Assembly: GCA_964485515.1 (NCBI GenBank)
Contig: CAZALT010000209.1
Location: 1-5,331 of the forward strand
Direction of reading: 5' to 3'
Source: CAZALT01 sp964485515
Lineage (GTDB): Bacteria; Actinomycetota; Acidimicrobiia; Acidimicrobiales; Acidimicrobilacustridaceae
Length of the DNA stretch: 5,331 bases
In this document: positions 1-4,684 of the stretch, piece after piece
Numbering within the stretch: position 1 is the first letter of the stretch
Layout of the letters: each line of letters begins with the position of its first letter
The notes under the pieces: generated by a model
What the model was told of the DNA's origin: nothing
Databases searched by the model: none
What the model saw: the letters and a program-made list of their open reading frames with translations, nothing else
Translations under genes and position numbers: made by a program

Positions 1-1
1 G

Positions 2-349
2 CGCGGCCGCATCCAGGACGAGTCGATGCTCTACGAGCAGCGCAAGCACGACGGCTCCCTGCCGCTCATCGGTGTGAACACGTTCCGGTCACCCGCAGAT
101 CCCGTGCCCACCGACGTCGAGCTCATGCGGTCGACCACCGAGGAGAAGGATCGCCAGCTCGAACGCCTGCGCGACTTCCAGTCCCGCCACGCCGCCGAGA
201 GCCCCTCGGCGCTCGAACGGCTCCGCACCACGGCGCTCGAGGGAGGCAACCTCTTCGAGGTGCTGATGGACACGGTGCGAGTGGCGTCGCTCGGCGAGAT
301 CACCCAGACGCTGTTCGAGGTCGGCGGCCGCTACCGCCGCAACGTCTGA
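2..349 (+). CDS. icmF: Fused isobutyryl-CoA mutase IcmF, C-terminal end (5' truncated by window)
   Basis: The frame is open from the left edge and ends at TGA 347-349, giving about 115 C-terminal residues, so the start lies outside the window. IcmF is an adenosylcobalamin-dependent cytosolic mutase that interconverts isobutyryl-CoA and n-butyryl-CoA. It fuses a B12-binding domain, a MeaB-like G-protein chaperone and the substrate-binding mutase domain. The visible part corresponds to the extreme C-terminus of the mutase domain. Diagnostic stretches are GRIQDESMLYEQRKHDG, LIGVNTF, a charged helix (STTEEKDRQLERLRDF) and the terminal block VASLGEITQTLFEVGGRYRRN. The last block matches my memory of the IcmF ending (LGQI-x3-L-[FY]EVGG-x-YRRN). 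Separate-subunit methylmalonyl-CoA mutases end in a B12 domain instead, which argues against that alternative. The gene converges with the SURF1 gene. Cobalamin and G-domain residues cannot be checked because they are not in the window. Confidence 0.88.
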   Translation, partial: RGRIQDESMLYEQRKHDGSLPLIGVNTFRSPADPVPTDVELMRSTTEEKDRQLERLRDFQSRHAAESPSALERLRTTALEGGNLFEVLMDTVRVASLGEITQTLFEVGGRYRRNV

Positions 350-367
350 CGCGAGCCCCACGACAGA

Positions 368-430
368 AAGACCCAAATTGCGTAGATCTCGTTCGGTTCC
401 CGAACGAGATCTACGCCAGAAGCGGGTCTT
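368..430. terminator. Two-tier hairpin between convergent icmF and SURF1 genes, probable bidirectional terminator
   Basis: The inner stem is a perfect 17-bp inverted repeat, GCGTAGATCTCGTTCGG at 380-396 and its exact complement at 400-416, with a 3-nt loop (TTC). A second 7-bp stem, AAGACCC at 368-374 with GGGTCTT at 424-430, encloses it across an asymmetric internal loop (5 and 7 nt). It lies just after the icmF stop (349). The right arm contains the SURF1 stop codon (TAG, 413-411 on the minus strand). On the minus strand the inner stem is followed by AATTTGGGTCTTT, a weak U-rich tract. On the plus strand there is no T run. Termination from both sides is an inference from position and stem strength. 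A REP-type repeated palindrome is the alternative. Confidence 0.65.
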
Positions 431-1253
431 GTTCGGCGTCTGCGGCTTCGAGGGCATCCGCCGCCTTGTGCCGTGCCGTCCGGCGCAACAGGAGCGGATA
501 CACGATGCACGTGAGCAGGGCGAAGATGAACCACTGCATGGCGTAGCTGAGGTGCGGGCCGTCGTCGAGGATCGGCTCAGGCACCGGTTGGGGCAGCTGG
601 CCCCCGGCGGGGTCCTGGCTGCGGAGGTCGACCGACACCGGATAGATGCGCTCGTCGACCTGCTGCTGGAACCGCTCGAGGTCGACGCGGGCGAGAGTGG
701 TGAGTCGCACCCCGGTCTCGTCGGTGGCGCCGGTGATGAGCCCCTTCGACTGGCGCACCGTCTCCTTCACCATCCCCGTCACCGTCACCGCCCCCGTGGG
801 CGGCGCGTAATCGGGCCACGGTCCGTCGGCGTCGGTCGTGGCGAACGGAACCCACCCCCGGTTCACCGCGACGGCGGTGCCGTCGGGCAGCACGAGCGGT
901 GTGAGCATCCAGAACCCGGGCAGCCCCTGCAAGGTGCGATTGCGGATGAGCACCTCGGCATCGGTGTCGTACACGCCCGTGACCGTCACCGTCCGGTACT
1001 GGGCGGCGTCGATCGCCTCGGGGTCGCTGTCGGGACCCTCGGGAAGCAGGTCCTCGATGGGGATGACCGGCAACTGCTGGCTCTCAGCGACCGCGGCGTT
1101 GTAGGCCTTGCGCTCGTCGAGGCGGCCCAGCTGCCACAGGCCGAGGCTGACGAACACCACGACGCACGACAGCACGAAGACGTGCGACGCGATCCACCCG
1201 GGCCGGTACACGAACCGGTAGTCGGTAGGCGGCTTCGCCCGGACGCTGCTCAC
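411..1253 (-). CDS. SURF1 family cytochrome c oxidase assembly protein
   Basis: This 280-residue protein has the classic SURF1 layout: an N-terminal membrane helix (about residues 20-39), a large extracytoplasmic domain, and a C-terminal helix (about 237-256). Family signatures are GLWQLGR at 38-44 directly after helix 1, YRTVTVTGVYD at 86-96, VNRGWVP at 130-136 and HLSYAMQWF at 234-242 at the start of helix 2. SURF1 proteins help assemble heme a into subunit I of aa3-type oxidases. The length is normal for the bacterial family. The start is GTG at 1253; an in-frame TAG at 1263-1265 rules out a longer version, and the next Met is residue 116. No Shine-Dalgarno sequence is visible, but a TAGCCT element ends 6 nt upstream. 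The stop codon is buried in the intergenic hairpin. No oxidase subunit or heme synthesis genes are in the window, so the partner oxidase is inferred. Confidence 0.9.
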   Translation of the reverse strand: MSSVRAKPPTDYRFVYRPGWIASHVFVLSCVVVFVSLGLWQLGRLDERKAYNAAVAESQQLPVIPIEDLLPEGPDSDPEAIDAAQYRTVTVTGVYDTDAEVLIRNRTLQGLPGFWMLTPLVLPDGTAVAVNRGWVPFATTDADGPWPDYAPPTGAVTVTGMVKETVRQSKGLITGATDETGVRLTTLARVDLERFQQQVDERIYPVSVDLRSQDPAGGQLPQPVPEPILDDGPHLSYAMQWFIFALLTCIVYPLLLRRTARHKAADALEAADAEQDPLLA

Positions 1254-1259
1254 GGGGTC

Positions 1260-1290
1260 AGGCTAAGACCGCCCGGCGCCGAGAAGCCAA
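1260..1290 (-). promoter_or_regulatory. Putative SURF1 promoter with -10 adjacent to the GTG start
   Basis: Read on the minus strand, TAGCCT (1265-1260) fits the actinobacterial -10 pattern TANNNT. It is separated from the GTG start by only six bases (GACCCC), so transcription would begin at or within a few bases of the start codon. A weak -35 candidate, TTGGCT (1290-1285), lies 19 bp upstream and overlaps the proximal copy of a 16-bp direct repeat. The absence of an RBS agrees with a leaderless mRNA. This is motif reading only. Confidence 0.45.
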
Positions 1291-1318
1291 CCTCACCCCA
1301 TCGCCAACCTCACCCCAT
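1286..1318. repeat. Two perfect 16-bp direct repeats upstream of SURF1
   Basis: GCCAACCTCACCCCAT occurs at 1286-1301 and identically at 1303-1318, with one base between copies (17-bp period). The proximal copy overlaps the proposed -35 region of the SURF1 promoter. The pair is about 120 bp from the VTT-protein promoter on the other side. Position and perfect identity suggest a tandem operator or a recent duplication. No known regulator motif was recognised. Confidence 0.7.
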
Positions 1319-1437
1319 GCAGTTCGCATCGCGTGCACACCGGCCCACGCCCACCACGGCCCCGCACGCACACGACCGAGTTGCGCGGTGAGACCGCCGG
1401 CACGGGATGGCTCGGGAGCGGCAGCGGCGTTGACCGG

Positions 1438-1443
1438 TACAGT
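1438..1443 (+). promoter_or_regulatory. Putative -10 element for the VTT/DedA-like gene
   Basis: TACAGT matches TANNNT and ends nine bases before the ATG at 1453, with no Shine-Dalgarno sequence in between. Transcription would begin a few bases ahead of the ATG. No convincing -35 hexamer lies at 16-18 bp. TTGACC at 1430-1435 is too close to serve as its -35. The element also supports the 1453 start over an in-frame GTG at 1333, which would add 40 low-complexity residues and place the promoter inside the gene. Confidence 0.4.
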
Positions 1444-1452
1444 TGCGACCTC

Positions 1453-2283
1453 ATGACGAGCGAGGACGCGAACCGGGACGGCGACCACGAGCCGGTCTCC
1501 CCCGACCCCGCCGATCCGACCATCGATCGAGCCGTCGATCGAGCCGTCGATCCTGACGAGCGAGGCATGGCGAGCGGTCCACCCAACCGCGTCGCACTCC
1601 TGGCCGTGGTGATCCCGCTGATCATCATGGTCATCTGCTCCAACATCGCGAACTACTTCGGCCTCGGCTTCGTCACCGAGAACCCGGTCCTCGTCATCGC
1701 CCTGAGCTCACAGATCAAGTGGCTCGTGCTGGCGGTGAACCTGGTCGACCCCGCCGTCTTCTTCACCGTCGGGATGCTGCGCAACCTGGCACCCGATCCG
1801 TTCTTCTACATCCTCGGGTTCTGGTACGGCGACGCCGCCGTGCGGTGGATGGAGCATCGGATGCCCAGCATGGGCGAGCTGCTCCGCCAGGCAGAGCAGC
1901 ACTTCCCGAAGTGGGGCCGTCCCCTCGTCCTGCTGTTCCCGAACAACCCCATCTGCCTGCTGGCCGGAGCGGCCCGGATGCCGGTCGTCGAGTTCGCCAT
2001 CCTCAACGTGGTGGGCACCGCCGGACGCCTCGTGCTCATCAAGATCTTCGGCACCGCCTTCGAGACCCCGATCAAGTGGTTCCTCGACCTGCTCCAGGAG
2101 TACCGGATCCCCCTGCTTGTCCTCGGCGGCATCGCCTTCCTGTTCACGATCTGGAACGAGAACCGCAAGGGCACCAGCGAGGTCCGGGCCCTCGTCGAGC
2201 TCGAAGAGGAGTTCGACCCCACGCACCCGGTCGACATGCACGACCCCGTCGACGAGGCCAGGCCACCTGACCAGGCCACCTGA
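1453..2283 (+). CDS. Divergent VTT/DedA-like (SNARE-associated) integral membrane protein
   Basis: A 276-residue protein with an acidic, probably disordered N-terminal tail (1-45), a hydrophobic core (about 47-234) and an acidic C-terminal tail. Likely membrane or re-entrant segments lie near 47-66, 78-98, 117-131, 157-176, 179-200 and 219-234. The order of a YxLGxxxG-like element (YILGFWYGD, 119-127), a Pro-containing re-entrant stretch followed by LAGAARMP (170-177), and a helix with VVGTAG resembles the VTT/DedA fold. Family members act in membrane homeostasis, and some translocate undecaprenyl-phosphate or phospholipids. The usual FxRxxPxxR-type arginines are not evident: the corresponding stretch reads LFPNNPICLLAG. 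It is therefore a divergent branch and its substrate is unknown. The ATG at 1453 is preferred; Met39 (1567) is an alternative that would drop the tandem-repeat tail. The TGA stop is supplied by a 13-bp tandem repeat. The gene converges on dapB. Confidence 0.65.
   Translation: MTSEDANRDGDHEPVSPDPADPTIDRAVDRAVDPDERGMASGPPNRVALLAVVIPLIIMVICSNIANYFGLGFVTENPVLVIALSSQIKWLVLAVNLVDPAVFFTVGMLRNLAPDPFFYILGFWYGDAAVRWMEHRMPSMGELLRQAEQHFPKWGRPLVLLFPNNPICLLAGAARMPVVEFAILNVVGTAGRLVLIKIFGTAFETPIKWFLDLLQEYRIPLLVLGGIAFLFTIWNENRKGTSEVRALVELEEEFDPTHPVDMHDPVDEARPPDQAT
1525..1552 (+). repeat. In-frame 12-bp tandem repeat in the N-terminal tail of the VTT protein
   Basis: GATCGAGCCGTC is repeated exactly at 1525-1536 and 1537-1548, followed by GATC (about 2.3 copies). 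It encodes the repeated residues DRAVDRAVD in the predicted disordered tail. The unit length is a multiple of three, so copy-number changes would keep the frame. Confidence 0.75.
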
Positions 2284-2334
2284 CCAGGCCGGCTGACCAG
2301 GCCGGCGGTGACCAGGCCGGCTGACCAGGCCCAC
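2268..2334. repeat. 13-bp tandem repeat array across the 3' end of the VTT gene
   Basis: Five head-to-tail units based on TGACCAGGCCGGC start at 2268, 2281, 2294, 2309 and 2322. Units 2 and 4 are identical, unit 1 ends ACC, unit 3 carries an extra GG (15 bp), and the last ends CAC. A degenerate copy (GAGGCCAGGCCACC) precedes them. The first unit encodes the last residues (DQAT) of the VTT protein, and the TGA of the second unit is its stop codon. Because 13 is not a multiple of three, the array cannot stay in one open frame. The internal GGCCGG blocks could pair with each other, but no clean terminator with a T tract is seen. Confidence 0.8.
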
Positions 2335-2354
2335 CCGCCGCAGGCTCTGGCGTC

Positions 2355-2531
2355 GTGGACGGGCAAGACCCCGAATCGTCCGAATCGTCCGAACCCGACG
2401 ACGAGGACGGGGCGACCCTGCCTCCCGACACCGTTCACGGCGACCCTCGATCAGGTCGACCGAAGAACGCCTTGACCACCGATCCTCGGCCGGGCCTCAG
2501 AGGTCGAGGATGCGGTCGAGTCCGAGGGTGA
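2355..2531 (+). other. Small open frame with acidic N-terminal half; possible detached tail of the VTT gene
   Basis: A GTG-initiated frame of 58 codons follows the repeat array in a different frame from the VTT gene. It begins VDGQDPESSESSEPDDEDG, which is acidic like the VTT protein tails and has G/C-rich third positions. The second half (Arg/Gly-rich) runs antisense into the dapB 3' end and looks non-coding. No RBS or family is recognised. It may be a former C-terminal extension separated by repeat expansion, or merely an open frame in GC-rich DNA. I do not claim it is expressed. Confidence 0.18.
2371..2394. repeat. 9-bp tandem repeat in the VTT-dapB convergent region
   Basis: CCGAATCGT occurs at 2371-2379 and 2380-2388, followed by a partial third copy CCGAAC (2389-2394). 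In the plus-strand frame starting at 2355 it reads ESSESSEP. No function is assigned. Confidence 0.6.
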
Positions 2532-3282
2532 GCCCGGGCAGCTCGGCCACCTTCTTCACGGCGAGCAGGACACCCGGCATGAACGACGATCGGTCGTAGC
2601 TGTCGTGGCGGATCGACAGGGTCTGGCCCGTCGTGCCCAGCAGCACCTCTTCGTGGGCGACCATGCCGCGCATGCGAACCGCGTGGACGCGCACATCGCC
2701 CACCGCACCGCCGCGGGCGCCGGGGAGGACCTCGTGCGTCGTCGGATCCGGTGCCCAGACATCGGAGGCAGCCGCGATCCGATCGGCGGTGTGCATCGCG
2801 GTGCCCGAGGGCGCATCGATCTTCTGATCGTGGTGCAGCTCGATGATCTCGGCCGTCTCGAAGTACGGCGCCGCCATCTCGGCGAAGCGCATCAACAAGA
2901 TCGCGCCGATGGCGAAGTTCGGAGCGATCACGATGTTGCTCGTGGTGAACTCGCCACGGAACCGCTCGTAGTCGTCCTCGTCGAATCCGGTCGTTCCGAC
3001 CACGGCGTGCACGCCGTTCTGGGCCAGCCAGGCCAGGTTCTCCCGTGCCGGATCGAGGTTGGTGAAGTCGACGACCACCTGGGCGCCCGCTCGCTCGAAC
3101 GCCTCGGGGCTCGAGTCGATCTGGAACGGCAGGTCGATGCCGGTGACCTGGCGCAGGTCGAGGCCCGAGTGGTGCGGGTCGACCGCGGCGACGAGGTCGA
3201 GCGCGGGATCCGCCGCGACCGCGGTGCAGACCGCGATGCCCATCCGGCCGCCCGCCCCGCAAACCCCCACGCGAATCGTCAT
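2497..3282 (-). CDS. dapB: 4-hydroxy-tetrahydrodipicolinate reductase (DapB)
   Basis: A 261-residue cytosolic enzyme that reduces 4-hydroxy-tetrahydrodipicolinate to tetrahydrodipicolinate with NAD(P)H in the diaminopimelate/lysine pathway. The N-terminal Rossmann domain has the dinucleotide loop GAGGRMG (residues 9-15). VVDFTNLDPARENL (70-83) and GTTGF (96-100) follow. The catalytic segment ELHHDQKIDAPSGTA (148-162) contains the family's His-His-x2-Lys active-site pattern and substrate-binding SGT. The C-terminal RSSFMPGVLLAVKKV stretch is typical of actinobacterial DapB. Length is normal for the family. I chose the ATG at 3282 because the protein then begins MTIRVGVCGAGG as family members do. 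An in-frame ATG at 3309 would add nine residues and would place the TAGGGT promoter-like element inside the gene. It lies 102 bp after the M16 peptidase and may be transcribed both from upstream and from its own promoter. Confidence 0.95.
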   Translation of the reverse strand: MTIRVGVCGAGGRMGIAVCTAVAADPALDLVAAVDPHHSGLDLRQVTGIDLPFQIDSSPEAFERAGAQVVVDFTNLDPARENLAWLAQNGVHAVVGTTGFDEDDYERFRGEFTTSNIVIAPNFAIGAILLMRFAEMAAPYFETAEIIELHHDQKIDAPSGTAMHTADRIAAASDVWAPDPTTHEVLPGARGGAVGDVRVHAVRMRGMVAHEEVLLGTTGQTLSIRHDSYDRSSFMPGVLLAVKKVAELPGLTLGLDRILDL

Positions 3283-3289
3283 GGCCGCA

Positions 3290-3295
3290 ACCCTA
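3290..3295 (-). promoter_or_regulatory. Putative -10 element for dapB
   Basis: On the minus strand TAGGGT (3295-3290) fits TANNNT and ends seven bases (TGCGGCC) before the dapB ATG, with no Shine-Dalgarno sequence. This predicts a leaderless or near-leaderless transcript separate from the pnp-M16 message. No clear -35 hexamer is visible 16-19 bp upstream. Confidence 0.42.
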
Positions 3296-3384
3296 CTTCG
3301 CGTCAGCATCCTGCCGTTCGGGCCGCGAGCAGCCCGTGGTCGGACGAACGCGGTGGGTGAGAGCCGAGCTGGGACGGCGGAGCT

Positions 3385-4665
3385 TCAGCGGTACGACGCG
3401 AAGACCGCATCGTCGGCGTCGAAGGGCCCGACGATCGCAAGCGCACGTCGATCTCCGAAGATGCGCGCCGTCACCCGGGCGACGTCTTGCACCGTGACGG
3501 CCCGGATGCGGGCCACCTGCTCTTCGAGCGGGATGACCTCGTTGCGCACGATCATGCCGCTGCCCAGACGACCCATGCGACTGCCCGAGTCTTCGAGCCC
3601 GAGCAGCGTGGACCCGACGAGGTAGCCGACCGCGACTCGGTGCTCGTCGTCAGTGATGCCGTCGGCGGCCATGTCGTCGGTGATGCCGCTGACCACCGCG
3701 AGCACCTCGTCGAGGTGGTCGGGAGCGGTGCCGGCGTAGAGCATGAGCGAGCCGGTGTCCTGGTAGGACGACGGCGAGCTGAAGACGGTGTAGGCGAGCC
3801 CGCGCTCCTCGCGCACCTGTTGGAACAGGCGACTCGACATGCCGCCACCCAGCACCTGGTTGGCGACGGCGAGCGCATAGCGATCGTCGTCGTCGTAGGC
3901 GAGCCCGCGCCAGCCCATGGTGATGTGCACCTGCTCGGTCGGGCGGTGGACCACCGTGAGCGGGACGACCTCACCGGCCGGGGGCTTGCGCTCGACGACC
4001 GCGGCACCGGGTCCGTCGGTCGGCGCCGAACCGCCGGTGTCGGCCAGCAGCCCGGCGATGCCCTCGACGATGTCGTCGTGGTGCAGGTCGCCCGCGGCGG
4101 CAACCACCACGGACTCGGGAGCGTAGAGCGCCGAGTGGAAGGTGGCGATGTCGTCGCGGGCCATCTCCTCGATGGATTCGCGAGACCCAAGCGTCTCCCG
4201 GCCGATCGGGTGATCGGGGAACAGCGCCTCGTAGAGCGCCGTGACGACCACGTCATCGGGAGTGTCCTCGTTCATGAGGATCTCCTCGAGGATCACCTCA
4301 CGCTCGGCGTCGACCTCGTCGGGGCGGAACGCCGGTGACGACACGACATCGGTGAGCAGGTCGAGACCGAATCCCAGCTCAGCCACCGGGAGGCGCGTGT
4401 AGTACACGGTGTGCTCGCGGGCCGTGAACGCGTTCATCTCACCGCCGACGGAGTCGACGCTGACCGCGATGCTGCGCGCCGACCGGTCGGCGGTGCCCTT
4501 GAAGAGCAGGTGCTCGAGGAAGTGCGACGCGCCGGATTGCTCGGAGGTCTCGTCGCGCGATCCGATGCCGACCCAGACGCCGACGCTCACCGACCTCGCC
4601 TCAGGCATCCGTTCTGTGACGACGCGGATGCCCGAGGGAAGGGTGGAGTGCTGAGGACCGGTCAC
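3385..4665 (-). CDS. M16 family zinc metallopeptidase (pitrilysin/processing peptidase type, PepR-like)
   Basis: With a GTG start at 4665 the product has 426 residues, normal for short M16B peptidases. The inverted zinc motif HFLEH (48-52: His48, Glu51, His52) and the distal Glu128 in the VILEEI segment, 76 residues beyond His52, make a complete metal site, so the protein should be catalytically competent. The substrate-side motif of the second domain is present as GGGMSSRLFQQVREERGLAY (273-292). No signal peptide is seen, so it is probably cytosolic. It is a homologue of mycobacterial PepR, encoded beside pnp. It starts about 19 bp after the pnp stop, implying co-transcription. The start is uncertain: the frame stays open back to 4917, and GTG codons at about 4704 and 4701 (inside pnp) would add roughly 12-13 residues. 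No candidate has a clear RBS. Residues encoded upstream of those codons are composition-driven overlap with pnp. Natural substrates are unknown. Confidence 0.92.
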   Translation of the reverse strand: MTGPQHSTLPSGIRVVTERMPEARSVSVGVWVGIGSRDETSEQSGASHFLEHLLFKGTADRSARSIAVSVDSVGGEMNAFTAREHTVYYTRLPVAELGFGLDLLTDVVSSPAFRPDEVDAEREVILEEILMNEDTPDDVVVTALYEALFPDHPIGRETLGSRESIEEMARDDIATFHSALYAPESVVVAAAGDLHHDDIVEGIAGLLADTGGSAPTDGPGAAVVERKPPAGEVVPLTVVHRPTEQVHITMGWRGLAYDDDDRYALAVANQVLGGGMSSRLFQQVREERGLAYTVFSSPSSYQDTGSLMLYAGTAPDHLDEVLAVVSGITDDMAADGITDDEHRVAVGYLVGSTLLGLEDSGSRMGRLGSGMIVRNEVIPLEEQVARIRAVTVQDVARVTARIFGDRRALAIVGPFDADDAVFASYR

Positions 4666-4684
4666 GCCGGTCGACGACTGCTGG

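Noticed and set aside
378..1391. Long plus-strand open frame (337 codons) opposite SURF1
   Set aside because: It is antisense to a clear SURF1 gene, rich in Arg/Pro/His/Gly, and has no recognisable family. It is a GC-driven shadow frame.
1333..1452. Upstream GTG extension of the VTT gene (40 extra residues)
   Set aside because: The extension (Pro/Arg/Thr-rich, no homology recognised) covers the promoter-like TACAGT. The ATG at 1453 fits better.
2268..2334. CRISPR-like array
   Set aside because: Units are 13 bp, directly adjacent with no spacers, and no cas genes are nearby. It is an ordinary tandem repeat.
2440..2496. Possible intrinsic terminator downstream of dapB
   Set aside because: The CGACC/GGTCG pairing around 2441-2458 gives only about 5 bp with a large loop and no T run, too weak to call.
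2435..3262. Minus-strand 275-codon frame overlapping dapB in another frame
   Set aside because: Arg/Gly/Pro-rich low-complexity translation. dapB in the adjacent frame has all catalytic motifs.
3283..3384. Possible terminator between the M16 gene and dapB
   Set aside because: Only short AGCT-type self-complementary pieces are present, with no stable stem and no T tract.
3487..4338. Plus-strand open frame of 283 codons opposite the M16 peptidase
   Set aside because: It mirrors the codon structure of a well-supported peptidase gene, and its composition (His/Val/Arg/Gly) is typical of an antisense shadow.
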